NCBI GenBank assembly: GCA_024232675.1
Contig: JAAEPL010000290.1
Span: 1-33,678, forward strand
DNA length: 33,678 nt
Direction of reading: 5' to 3'
From: Planctomycetaceae bacterium
Lineage (GTDB): Bacteria > Planctomycetota > Planctomycetia > Pirellulales > Pirellulaceae
Part shown: piece after piece, positions 8,905 to 16,856 of the stretch
Layout: each line of letters opens with the position of its first letter
Position numbering within the stretch: the stretch's first letter is position 1
The notes under the pieces: model-generated
Database searches by the model: none
Told to the model about the DNA's origin: nothing
What the model saw: the letters and a program-made list of their open reading frames with translations, nothing else
Program-made: the position numbers and the translations under genes

Positions 8905-9891
8905 TCATTGAGCGAGTTCGGAACGCACGTGGTTTAACACCAAAGGACTGACATCTGAGAATGGTCCCTTGAGAAATGCGCCGGCAGCTGCTTTATGGCC
9001 ACCGCCACCGAATTCGCCCGCGACCAAATTGCATTGCACATCACAGCGACTGCGGAAGCTGATCTTGAAGCCTCCGGTCGGCTGTTCAATCATGATCACG
9101 GCGAATTTCGTACCTTGAATTTCCAGACAATGGTTGACCAGGTCTTCGGTGTCCGTTGGTAAGGCTCCCGTCTCCGTGAAGTCTTCCTTCAAAATGTAGG
9201 TATGCGCAAATCGGCCATCGAGTTCGGTGCGAATACGGTTTAACACCAGGCCTCTCAAGCGTAAGCGACCGACCGTTTCTCGCTCGTAAAGATCCGCGTA
9301 GATACCGGCGGGCGACGCGCCAGCTTCGATTAACTTGGCTGCTACGTCGTAGGTCACGAAACGCACCGAGGGGAATCGGAACCATCCCGTATCCGTGGCG
9401 ATCGCAGCAAACAGAGGCGTGGCCATCTCGGGCGTGAGTTGCATACCGAAGGCCTCGGTGGCATCCACGACCAAACGTCCGGTCGCTTCTGCTGTGGTTT
9501 CCTTGAAGGGAGTCGCGTCCAAGTCATCCTCGCCGACGTGGTGATCGAAAATGATTTTTTTACCAGTAAAATTACGAATCACATCGCCCATGGGCCCCAG
9601 TTGAGCCCAGGCGCTGGTGTCCAAAATCATCCAAAGATCGGCGTCCATCAATTCATCGGGTTGGATATCTTGCCCAATACACATGATGCGATTTTCTGGA
9701 TCGATGAATGCCAGATTGGACGGCGTCTCTTCGCCGTTCACGATGCGCACGTGTTTTCCCATTTGTTCCAGCAAACCGGCCATCCCCAATTCACTACCCA
9801 GGGCATCGCAATCGGGGCGAATATGGCTGGTGAGGACCACTTTGTTAGCGTTGTCCAAAACAGACTTCAAGGCGTGCCAGTCAATACTCAT
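8905..9891 (-). CDS. nrnA: DHH-family phosphoesterase, NrnA-like oligoribonuclease / pAp phosphatase
   Basis: A 328-residue DHH/DHHA1 protein. Motif I is H23-I-R-P-D27-x-D29 (SHIRPDCDALGS), a later metal Asp lies in LDTSAW (D91), and the signature D116-H117-H118 (FDHHVG) is intact. The C-terminal DHHA1 domain has the substrate-binding GGGGHKAAAG near residues 293-303. Proteins of this type degrade short RNAs of 2-5 nucleotides and dephosphorylate 3'-phosphoadenosine 5'-phosphate. It starts 10 bases after the end of ribF and is surely co-transcribed with it. Having pnp upstream on the same strand fits a shared RNA-turnover theme. Length and motifs are normal for the family; the exact substrate is inferred. 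Confidence 0.88.
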   Translation of the reverse strand: MSIDWHALKSVLDNANKVVLTSHIRPDCDALGSELGMAGLLEQMGKHVRIVNGEETPSNLAFIDPENRIMCIGQDIQPDELMDADLWMILDTSAWAQLGPMGDVIRNFTGKKIIFDHHVGEDDLDATPFKETTAEATGRLVVDATEAFGMQLTPEMATPLFAAIATDTGWFRFPSVRFVTYDVAAKLIEAGASPAGIYADLYERETVGRLRLRGLVLNRIRTELDGRFAHTYILKEDFTETGALPTDTEDLVNHCLEIQGTKFAVIMIEQPTGGFKISFRSRCDVQCNLVAGEFGGGGHKAAAGAFLKGPFSDVSPLVLNHVRSELAQ

Positions 9892-9901
9892 GGTGCTAAT
9901 T

Positions 9902-10855
9902 TTAGGAGTTAGAGGAATTGAGGTCGGTCAGGAATGGTTGACCAATGTCTCGGGCTGCTTCTACATCTTTAGCCAATTGATCTTGGAGGGCTGCTGGTGA
10001 AGTAAAGTCTTGGACGCCACGCAGCTGTTCGAGGAAATCCACACCAATCACTTGACCGTAAATAGACTCATCAAAATCAATCAGGTGCACCTCGACCGTA
10101 AGGCGTTCCACTCCAAAAGTCGGCGACGGGCCGATATGAACCGCGGCCGCTACCTTTTGATCTGCCACCGTTGCCACGCCGGCGTAAACACCCATGGCGG
10201 GTACTAGCGTATCAATGGCGTCCAGATTGGCTGTTGGGAAACCGATTTGAGTGCCGCGCGAGGCACCATGAACGACCATGCCGCGAATGCGATACGGTTG
10301 CGTTAACATTTGGCGAGCCTCTTTCACATCCCCGCCGCGAATGCATTCACGGATTCGCGTACTGGAAATTAAGGCGTCTCCGGATATACCGGGTTCTACA
10401 ATCTCGCAATTGAGAGCGGAGTCGTCGCACAGTTCCTGCAAGCGTTGCACGTCGCCTTCGCGACCTCGGCCAAAATAGAAGTTGGGTCCTTCAACCACCG
10501 CTGCCGCGCGAAGTTGTTCGACAATGACGCGTTGAAAAAACTCGCGATAACTCAAACCCAGCAAAGCCCGGTCCGTGGGCCAGGCAATCATGTAGTCCAC
10601 GTCCAATTCAGCCAAAAGCTGGGCCTTGCGTTCGGTCCATGTTAACGGAGGAGGGGCGAGTTCGGGGCGTAGTAGACGAACCGGATGCGGGTCGAAAGTT
10701 AGCACGACGGCCGGCCCGCCAACTTGCTGAGCCCATGCTTTCAGGTGCTGAATGATACTGGCATGGCCTCGGTGTACACCATCGAAATTGCCGATCGTTA
10801 AGGCGCATCGAGCGAGGTTCTCGTCAATCTGATCTATTTGGCGGATGAGCTTCAC
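9902..10855 (-). CDS. ribF: Bifunctional riboflavin kinase / FAD synthetase
   Basis: A 317-residue two-domain enzyme that phosphorylates riboflavin to FMN and adenylates FMN to FAD. The N-terminal adenylyltransferase domain has the nucleotidyl-transfer motif G22-N-F-D-G-V-H-R-G-H31. A loop (ISSTRIRECIRGGDV) with the conserved S/T-x-x-R-x-x-I pattern follows. The C-terminal kinase domain has GASRGTQIGFPTANL (about 199-213) with the essential PTAN. The length is normal. It lies between the histidine kinase gene (34 bases upstream) and the nrnA-like gene (10 bases downstream) in one - strand run. Linkage of ribF to an nrnA-type gene is common because both often sit near the truB/rbfA region. No FMN riboswitch is seen. 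Confidence 0.95.
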   Translation of the reverse strand: MKLIRQIDQIDENLARCALTIGNFDGVHRGHASIIQHLKAWAQQVGGPAVVLTFDPHPVRLLRPELAPPPLTWTERKAQLLAELDVDYMIAWPTDRALLGLSYREFFQRVIVEQLRAAAVVEGPNFYFGRGREGDVQRLQELCDDSALNCEIVEPGISGDALISSTRIRECIRGGDVKEARQMLTQPYRIRGMVVHGASRGTQIGFPTANLDAIDTLVPAMGVYAGVATVADQKVAAAVHIGPSPTFGVERLTVEVHLIDFDESIYGQVIGVDFLEQLRGVQDFTSPAALQDQLAKDVEAARDIGQPFLTDLNSSNS

Positions 10856-10889
10856 GGCAGGCGATTAAAAAGGAGCAAGAATCGATGCG

Positions 10890-11606
10890 TCAAATTCGAC
10901 GAGGTGTGGGGAAATGCAAGGTGAACTGAGTGCCACGGTCGACCGCACTCTGCACATCAATTAAGCCCCCGTGAGCCTCAATGATCTTTTTGGCAGTGGG
11001 TAAGCCGAGTCCGGTGCCATTCCGTTTGCTGGAAAAAAAGTTCTCGAACATGTTCAACAGGGTGCGTTCGTCCATGCCGCTTCCCGTATCGATCAAATCG
11101 AGTGCGACTCCCTTCAAAGTTGGACGACTACGTACTTCGAGCCGACCTCCATGAGGCATCGCTTCGATCGCGTTTTTGATCAAGTTCACTAGCGCGGCTT
11201 GCAGAGTCCGAGAGTCCATCATGATGTGCGGCAAGTCGGCATCCAGGTAACGGACAATTTCGACTTCTTGCTGTTTTGCTTCCGCCGAATAGAAATCCAA
11301 AACCTGTTCTACTTGCTTGTTCAAATCACCCGCAGAAAGCACCAGTTTGTTCAACCGGGCGAACTGCAGGAAATCGTCTAGTAGATGTTCCAGTCGCGTG
11401 CACTGACTTTTGACAACACGGATCTTATTTAGAGCACGCCGTGATTCGGCCGACTTGACCTCTTCTAGATCCTCTTCCAGTAATTCGACATTCAATCGAA
11501 TGACGGATAATGGATTACGAATCTCGTGGGCTAAGGACCCGGCAAGGTCCGTTATTTCAGCCCACGCATCATTCGGCTGACTATCGGGAGTTGGGGAGGC
11601 ATTCAT
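10890..11606 (-). CDS. Soluble sensor-less histidine kinase
   Basis: A 238-residue histidine kinase consisting only of the transmitter. The dimerisation helix has the phospho-acceptor His27 in LAGSLAHEIRNPLSVIRLN. The ATPase domain has the N box NLIKNAIEAM, the G1 box DTGSGMDE, an F box (FENFFSSKRNGTGLGL) and the G2 box GTGLGL. There is no membrane segment or PAS/GAF domain, so it must sense through a partner or act as a cytoplasmic kinase. I chose ATG 11606 because the upstream in-frame TTG (11612) is weaker and GAG lies a few bases before the ATG. No response regulator is adjacent. The upstream region has a perfect 14-base tandem repeat that overlaps the start region. Confidence 0.9.
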   Translation of the reverse strand: MNASPTPDSQPNDAWAEITDLAGSLAHEIRNPLSVIRLNVELLEEDLEEVKSAESRRALNKIRVVKSQCTRLEHLLDDFLQFARLNKLVLSAGDLNKQVEQVLDFYSAEAKQQEVEIVRYLDADLPHIMMDSRTLQAALVNLIKNAIEAMPHGGRLEVRSRPTLKGVALDLIDTGSGMDERTLLNMFENFFSSKRNGTGLGLPTAKKIIEAHGGLIDVQSAVDRGTQFTLHFPTPRRI

Positions 11607-11610
11607 TAGC

Positions 11611-11638
11611 AACTCAGTTTCGGGAACTCAGTTTCGGG
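11611..11638. repeat. Perfect 14-base tandem duplication at the kinase start
   Basis: AACTCAGTTTCGGG occurs twice in a row (11611-11624 and 11625-11638), just upstream of the kinase ATG. On the gene strand each copy carries GAGTT, so the likely ribosome-binding segment is duplicated. It could be a slippage product or a regulatory direct repeat. Confidence 0.85.
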
Positions 11639-11747
11639 AGCTGTAATGTAGGATGCCGACAGCTTTTTCTTGTCGCAAGAAGGTGCCCGCTTTGCGGGTT
11701 CTGGAATCCCCTGACAGCCCGTGTCAGTGCTTGACCAATTCGCAGGT

Positions 11748-11778
11748 CAGCCTCTCCCGATTTGAGGGGGAGAGGCTG
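11748..11778 (-). terminator. Strong hairpin after pnp
   Basis: Arms CAGCCTCTCCC (11748-11758) and GGGAGAGGCTG (11768-11778) pair perfectly over 11 bases around a 9-base loop. The hairpin lies 17 bases past the pnp stop. No long T run follows on the - strand, so it may stabilise the 3' end or act as an imperfect terminator. A second small hairpin (CCCGC-TTT-GCGGG, 11686-11698) follows. Confidence 0.65.
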
Positions 11779-11795
11779 GTTCCGCAAAATGTCTG

Positions 11796-14159
11796 CTACC
11801 GGCGTTCGTAACGGCGACCACCGCCACCGCCACCACGATTGCCGCCGCCGCCGCTGCCGCCACGACCGCGACCACCGCCGCCGCCACCGCCACCGCGACC
11901 ACCACGACCGCGTCCGCCGCCACCACCACCTCCGCCGCCACCGCGGCGTTGGGGTCGTTCGCGATCTCCACGGTCGCCACCACGATCTCGGTCTCCGCGA
12001 TCGTCACGATCGAAGTCGCCATCGTCGTCGAATTCTCCGTCACCATCTTCTACGTCGAACTCATCTTCCAGACCGAGTTCTTCGATGGCACGTTTACGGC
12101 TGAGTTTGACACGGTCTTGACCATCCACTTCGATGACCATGACCTGCATTTCGTCGCCGATTTGGCAAACGTCACCGACGTCGCTGATGTATCCGTTGGA
12201 CAATTCACTAATGTGGCAAAGTCCGTCGCGGCCGGGGAGGATTTCAACAAAGGCTCCGAAATCCTTGATGCTGCTGACGGTACCGTTGTAGATCTTGCCG
12301 ATTTGCACGGTTGCGGTGCAGGCTTCGATCTGTGCCAGTGCGTCGGCAGCCATTTCGCCGTCCGTTGCGGCGACTGTGACCCAGCCTTCGTCGTCCACTT
12401 CAATGACGGTTTCAGTGGATTCTTGGATGGCACGAATGTTCTTGCCTCCAGGTCCGATGAGCATGCCAATTTTTTCGGGGTCGATCTGGGTACGCAGTAA
12501 ACGCGGTGCGTGTTCCGAGATATCCTCTTGAGGTTTGGAGATAACGGTTAGCATCTTGCGAAGGATGTTGATACGAGCTTCGCGAGACTGAGCCAACGTT
12601 TCTTTCACAATGGCCATTTCGATGCCGCGAAGTTTGAGGTCGAGTTGGATCCCGGTGATGCCGTTTTGCGTTCCGGCAATCTTGAAGTCCATATCGCCAA
12701 AGTGATCTTCGCTGCCGAGGATGTCAGTCAACAGAACGTGCTTGTCGCCCTCTTTGACCATCCCCACAGAAATACCAGCTACTGGATTGGTGATTTTTAC
12801 ACCCGCTGCCATCAAACCGAGGGTAGCACCGCAAACGGATGCCATGGATGAAGAACCGTTAGATTCCGTGATGTCAGAAATGACACGGATGGTGTAAGGG
12901 AAGTTCTCAGCTGTGGGGAGAACGGGTTTGACACTTCGTTCGGCCAAGGCACCATGGCCAATTTCTCGTCGACCAGGTCCGCGGTTGGGGCGGCATTCGC
13001 CGACTGAGAAAGCTGGGAAGTTGTAATCCAACATGAATTTCTTGGAGTACTCATCCATCAAGCCATCGACGCGTTGTTCGTCACGGCCGGTACCCAGCGT
13101 AATGGTGATCAAAGCCTGAGTTTCACCCCGTTGGAACATGGCGGAACCATGAACGCGTGGGATCAAGTTGACTTCGCATTGAATGTCTCGTAATTCTGCC
13201 GGTCCACGACCATCGGCACGTTGACCATCTAGCAACATTTCGCGAATGCAAACTTCTTCGAGATCGTGCCAAGCGCCCTTGAATCGGGAGGTGGAAATGG
13301 CTCCCTCGGCACCGGGGTCAGGAATCATGGCTGCCATGGCGTTGCTACGCAATTCGCTGCCTGCGGCGGCACGTTCGTGCTTGTTTCCGTCAGACGTCAG
13401 GGCGGCTTTCAATTGACCGTAGTACTGATCTTTCAGCTGACCCAGCAACCCATCGTCTTCTGGTGCTTGCCAATCCATTTGTTCGATACCGGCTTTGCTT
13501 TTCAGCTCTTCCATCATCTCGCAAACCTGTTGGACGATGCCATGGGCGAAATCGATGGCGTCCAGCATTTCGGCTTCGGGCATTTCTCGGGAAAACCCTT
13601 CGATCATCGTGACGGCTTTCGGAGTTCCCGAAAGAATCATGTCGAGATCACTCTCTTCCAACTCGTCGTGGGTTGGGAACGCGACCAATTCTCCATCGAC
13701 GCGACCTACGCGAACCGAAGCAACCGGCTCTGGGAATGGCATGGGCGAAGCGTAAACAGCAGCTGCCACACCATTCATGGCCAAGACGTCACCGTCGTTT
13801 TGCTTATCGCTGGACAAGACAATCGCCTGGCATTGAACTTCGTCCTTAAATCCATCGGCAAACATGGGGCGGATGGGACGATCACACAAACGTGAAGTGA
13901 GAATTTCCTTCGTGGTCGGACGACCTTCTCGCTTGATGAAACCACCGGGGAATTTACCAGCGGCAGCGGTTCGCTCACGATAATCACAGGTGAGTGGGAA
14001 GAAGTCGATTCCCTCTCGTGGGGATCCTGTGGTGACCGCATTCATGACCGTTGTGTCGCCGAGTCCGACAATCACGGCACAAGCGGCTTGTTTGGCCAAA
14101 TGGCCTGTTTCAAATGACAATGTCTTGTCGCCAATTTTTCGTTCAACTTTTAATTTCAC
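11796..14159 (-). CDS. pnp: Polyribonucleotide nucleotidyltransferase (PNPase) with RGG-like tail
   Basis: A 787-residue 3'-5' phosphorolytic exoribonuclease. Two RNase PH-like cores are separated by a helical domain. The second core has the catalytic stretch TDILGSEDHFGDMDFKIAGT near residue 490, with the Asp/Asp/Lys set intact. The KH domain (IGMLIGPGGKNIRAI, about 560-620) and S1 domain (GTVSSIKDFGAFVEI, about 622-695) follow. The family usually ends here at about 700-720. This protein adds an acidic stretch, an Arg/Asp segment (FDRDDRGDRDRGGDRGDRER) and about 50 residues of nearly pure Gly and Arg. Translation starts at GTG 14159 after AAAGG. It lies downstream of rpsO, the classic arrangement. 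The tail probably adds RNA binding or condensation, which is inferred from RGG-type proteins. Confidence 0.97.
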   Translation of the reverse strand: MKLKVERKIGDKTLSFETGHLAKQAACAVIVGLGDTTVMNAVTTGSPREGIDFFPLTCDYRERTAAAGKFPGGFIKREGRPTTKEILTSRLCDRPIRPMFADGFKDEVQCQAIVLSSDKQNDGDVLAMNGVAAAVYASPMPFPEPVASVRVGRVDGELVAFPTHDELEESDLDMILSGTPKAVTMIEGFSREMPEAEMLDAIDFAHGIVQQVCEMMEELKSKAGIEQMDWQAPEDDGLLGQLKDQYYGQLKAALTSDGNKHERAAAGSELRSNAMAAMIPDPGAEGAISTSRFKGAWHDLEEVCIREMLLDGQRADGRGPAELRDIQCEVNLIPRVHGSAMFQRGETQALITITLGTGRDEQRVDGLMDEYSKKFMLDYNFPAFSVGECRPNRGPGRREIGHGALAERSVKPVLPTAENFPYTIRVISDITESNGSSSMASVCGATLGLMAAGVKITNPVAGISVGMVKEGDKHVLLTDILGSEDHFGDMDFKIAGTQNGITGIQLDLKLRGIEMAIVKETLAQSREARINILRKMLTVISKPQEDISEHAPRLLRTQIDPEKIGMLIGPGGKNIRAIQESTETVIEVDDEGWVTVAATDGEMAADALAQIEACTATVQIGKIYNGTVSSIKDFGAFVEILPGRDGLCHISELSNGYISDVGDVCQIGDEMQVMVIEVDGQDRVKLSRKRAIEELGLEDEFDVEDGDGEFDDDGDFDRDDRGDRDRGGDRGDRERPQRRGGGGGGGGGGRGRGGRGGGGGGGGRGRGGSGGGGNRGGGGGGRRYERR
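11818..11950. repeat. Low-complexity Gly-codon tract of pnp
   Basis: On the + strand this stretch is an almost unbroken run of CCGCCACC/CCGCCG-type triplets, which are GGN and CGN codons of the PNPase tail. It is prone to slippage, so length variation between strains is expected. Proline- and histidine-rich frames on the other strand are by-products. Confidence 0.85.
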
Positions 14160-14223
14160 TTTTACAACCTTTATTCAAACATTCATTATTTATATGACAC
14201 AAAGTGGGTGCTTGAGCCGATGG

Positions 14224-14293
14224 ATGCTTTGCCCAAGCACAACGCTCCCAAAGCATGTCTGGGAGTCGCAACATCACAACGTGAAGCGTTGTG
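14224..14293 (-). promoter_or_regulatory. pnp leader with overlapping inverted repeats
   Basis: Three inverted repeats overlap upstream of pnp. ATGCTTTG (14224-14231) pairs with CAAAGCAT (14249-14256), CTCCCA (14245-14250) with TGGGAG (14260-14265), and CACAACG (14275-14281) with CGTTGTG (14287-14293). The first two share bases and cannot both form. PNPase controls its own leader in enteric bacteria through an RNase III-cut stem; a similar role here is only suggested. Confidence 0.5.
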
Positions 14294-14346
14294 GATAACA
14301 GGGATCAACCTAGAAAAAGATTGCCGCCGATACTACTAAAGACCGG

Positions 14347-14369
14347 CCCCGTGAAATAATTTCACGGGG
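14347..14369 (-). terminator. Perfect palindromic hairpin between rpsO and pnp
   Basis: Arms CCCCGTGAAAT (14347-14357) and ATTTCACGGGG (14359-14369) are perfectly complementary with one base between them, so the tip must open. It lies 57 bases after the rpsO stop. Only a short T-containing stretch follows on the gene strand. It may be a leaky rpsO terminator or an RNA-processing site. Confidence 0.7.
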
Positions 14370-14425
14370 ACATGCAATGAATTGGCGCAGCTGCGCTGGA
14401 AAATCGCCGTGTTTCCAAGACGAAA

Positions 14426-14695
14426 CTATTTACGGATGCCAAGTCGACCAATGATATCGAGATATCGTTGGGGATCTTTTTGGCGTACGTAATCCAATAA
14501 CCGCCGACGTCTTGACACCATTGCCAGTAAACCGCGGCGTGTGGAGTAATCCTTCTTGTGAACTCGCATGTGTTCCGTCAACGCATTGATGCGAGTTGTC
14601 AAAATAGCGATTTGGACTTCGGGCGAACCAGTGTCGTCATCGCCCTGCTTGAATTCTCCAACAACTTCGCTTTTCTTTTCTTTTGTAATAGTCAT
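14426..14695 (-). CDS. rpsO: 30S ribosomal protein S15
   Basis: An 89-residue ribosomal protein that binds 16S rRNA in the central domain of the small subunit. The family pattern is present throughout: [15 protein letters not shown], then [18 protein letters not shown], the [20 protein letters not shown] motif, and [17 protein letters not shown]. The length matches the usual 88-90. The start is the ATG at 14695; an upstream in-frame TTG at 14704 would add three residues and is not conserved. It is followed by pnp on the same strand, as in most bacteria. S15 often represses its own translation, but I cannot identify the site here. Confidence 0.98.
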   Translation of the reverse strand: MTITKEKKSEVVGEFKQGDDDTGSPEVQIAILTTRINALTEHMRVHKKDYSTRRGLLAMVSRRRRLLDYVRQKDPQRYLDIIGRLGIRK

Positions 14696-15137
14696 CTGCA
14701 ACAATTATCCGGTTGCGGCCTTGTTCTGCATCCTGCCGCTAAAACGATTCGGATCCGGCTCCTAAAAAAAAACAACATCAAAAATACAAATACATTTACA
14801 TCAAATAACAGGTGGCCGCATAGGAACCTCGGGGAACGGGTGATGGTCGACGCAACAACAGCGTCTCCGGCCCGTAAAGAATCTCTACTACTTCTTCGCT
14901 ATGCTTTTTCCGATTAGGGCACATTCTTACCCATTCGTCCCCGTAAAACAAGTACATTTTCGGATCGGCGTTTCTGTGGTCAAGATCTACTTAATTTTCC
15001 CACCACATGTTACTTCGGTCGGCGTTTCGGAGGCGGTAGCATGCCTTTAATCTGGTCATCCCGCCAAATCCTAAATGAAAAAGATTTAGGCGAAGCGAGG
15101 CCCAATACCGTGAAAAACAGCGAAAACAGGAGCCAGA
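14696..15137. other. Divergent intergenic region rpsO / uxaA-like gene
   Basis: About 440 bases with no convincing gene. It must hold the promoters for rpsO (-) and the UxaA-family gene (+). I see an A-rich stretch (14764-14800) and one hairpin, CCTAAAT (15070-15076) with ATTTAGG (15084-15090), 47 bases before the dehydratase start. No promoter can be assigned with confidence. Confidence 0.5.
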
Positions 15138-16787
15138 ATGCGTAAAACCCTGATTGTTCATCCGGAAGACCATATGGTCGTGGCCCTGACCGATTTACCG
15201 GCTGGCTCCCAGATTGAGGTGGATGGATCCCAAATACAGCTGGCAAATCAGGTGAAAGCCAAGCACAAATTCACCCGTTGGCCCTGTCGGGCGGGGGATT
15301 ATCTGAAAATGTATGGGCTGGTGGTCGGCCAAGCTTTGAGAGATCTGACGGCTGGGGAGCGGTTAGACACGACCAATTTGAAACATGCGGTGGCTGACAT
15401 CGCAGCGGCTAACCAGCAGAAGAGCTGGGAAGCTCCCGAGTTTGAGCGTTGGCGGGAGGCCCGATTTCAAGGGTATGCGAGGCCCGATGGGCGATTTGGA
15501 ACGCGCAACTTCTGGATCGTTGTACCTCTGGTCTTCTGCCAAAACCGCAACGTGGATGTGTTACGGGAAGCACTCTGGGATCAGTTGGGTTATGGATCGC
15601 GAAATCGGTTTTCCAACATGACTCGTCGCTTGGTGGAATTGCACGCTGAGGGTACGGCTCCCGAGTTAATTCGAGAAACGGCGTTCCATGTAGATCCCTA
15701 CGTGAATGATGCCAAGCCACTATTCCCTCATGTTGATGGGATCAAGTTCCTGACACACGACGGCGGTTGTGGGGGACTTTATGAAGACGCTCGCACGTTG
15801 TGCGGTTTGCTGGCGGGATATATCAATCATCCTAATGTGGCCGGGGCCACGGTGTTGAGTTTAGGGTGTCAGAAGAGCCAGATCGCGACCTTAGAGGCAG
15901 AGCTTCACCAGCGGAACGCCCATTTCCAAAAACCGCTCTACATTCTTGAGCAGCAGCAGGAGGGCAGTGAAAGTACGTTATTGGAGAAGGCTTTGCGATT
16001 TACTTTTGCAGGCGTGGCTGAGGCCGACCAGCAGCGTCGGCAAGCGGCTCCTTTGAGTCATTTGAACTTGGGAGTGGAATGCGGTGGCTCAGATGGTTTT
16101 TCTGGAATCAGTGCCAACCCTGCGATCGGATACTGTAGTGATTTGCTGGTAGGGCAGGGTGGCAGTGTCATTCTTTCTGAGTTTCCGGAATTGTCAGGAT
16201 GTGAAAACGATTTGGTTTCGCGTTCGAAGGATGCGGTCGTGTCTGAGCGGTTCTTGCAGATCATGAGAGATTACGAGTCGCGAGCGCAGCAAGATGGCGG
16301 TGGGTTCGACCAAAATCCCTCGCCCGGTAATGTTGCCGATGGATTAATTACCGACGCGATGAAATCAGCCGGCGCCGCACGAAAAGGCGGCACGTCTCCT
16401 ATTGTTGACGTGTTGGATTATCCCGAACCAGTGGTGCATCCGGGGTTAAATCTGTTGTGTACACCCGGGGGCGATGTGGAATCGACAACAGCAATGGCTG
16501 GGTCGGGAGCCACGATTCAATTGTTCTCCACTGGTTTGGGGACACCCACCGGTAACCCCATTTCTCCGGTTTTGAAAATCTCCTCGAACTCCGAATTACC
16601 TCAGCGGATGCCAGATATTATTGATTGGGACGCAGGTTCGATCATCTCTGGGCAGCAGACGATTGAAGAAGTGGGCCGCGCGATTTGGGAATTGGTCATC
16701 AAAACGGCAAGCGGAGAATATCACTGTAAAGCCGAGCAGCTTGGTCAGAATGATTTCATTCCCTGGAAACGCGGCGTTTCTATTTAG
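15138..16787 (+). CDS. UxaA-family sugar-acid dehydratase (altronate dehydratase-like)
   Basis: A 549-residue protein with the full two-part UxaA/GarD layout. An N-terminal SAF domain (about 1-90, with VALTDLPAGSQIEVDG) is followed by the large catalytic part (GYARPDGRFGTRNFWIVVP, then THDGGCGG, LGVECGGSDGFSGISANPA and SEFPELSGCE). Relatives remove water from altronate or galactarate using an iron- or metal-dependent site; the Cys residues in GGCGG, VECGG and GCEND are conserved features. The substrate cannot be fixed from sequence. CAGGAG lies six bases before the ATG and supports the start. It stands alone on the + strand, facing the toroid protein gene. It would feed uronate or sugar-acid breakdown, in keeping with the sulfatase-rich polysaccharide diet of planctomycetes. 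Confidence 0.88.
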   Translation: MRKTLIVHPEDHMVVALTDLPAGSQIEVDGSQIQLANQVKAKHKFTRWPCRAGDYLKMYGLVVGQALRDLTAGERLDTTNLKHAVADIAAANQQKSWEAPEFERWREARFQGYARPDGRFGTRNFWIVVPLVFCQNRNVDVLREALWDQLGYGSRNRFSNMTRRLVELHAEGTAPELIRETAFHVDPYVNDAKPLFPHVDGIKFLTHDGGCGGLYEDARTLCGLLAGYINHPNVAGATVLSLGCQKSQIATLEAELHQRNAHFQKPLYILEQQQEGSESTLLEKALRFTFAGVAEADQQRRQAAPLSHLNLGVECGGSDGFSGISANPAIGYCSDLLVGQGGSVILSEFPELSGCENDLVSRSKDAVVSERFLQIMRDYESRAQQDGGGFDQNPSPGNVADGLITDAMKSAGAARKGGTSPIVDVLDYPEPVVHPGLNLLCTPGGDVESTTAMAGSGATIQLFSTGLGTPTGNPISPVLKISSNSELPQRMPDIIDWDAGSIISGQQTIEEVGRAIWELVIKTASGEYHCKAEQLGQNDFIPWKRGVSI

Positions 16788-16856
16788 TCGAAGCTGCTGG
16801 GAATGGAACGCCGCTTTGTCTGGGCAGTGAAACGCGTCGTTCGCATCCGGCCGGGA

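Noticed and set aside
11762-12120. Histidine- and proline-rich frames opposite the pnp tail
   Set aside because: They are shadows of the Gly/Arg codon run of pnp.
13266-13895. A 209-residue frame opposite pnp
   Set aside because: It lies wholly within the conserved PNPase core on the other strand and shows no family pattern.
15010-15246. Antisense frame with a membrane-like stretch (FYAFWLLFSLFFTVLGLAS) and a basic end
   Set aside because: It overlaps the well-supported start of the UxaA-family gene, has no ribosome site, and its hydrophobicity is probably a by-product; weak possibility of a small membrane protein remains.
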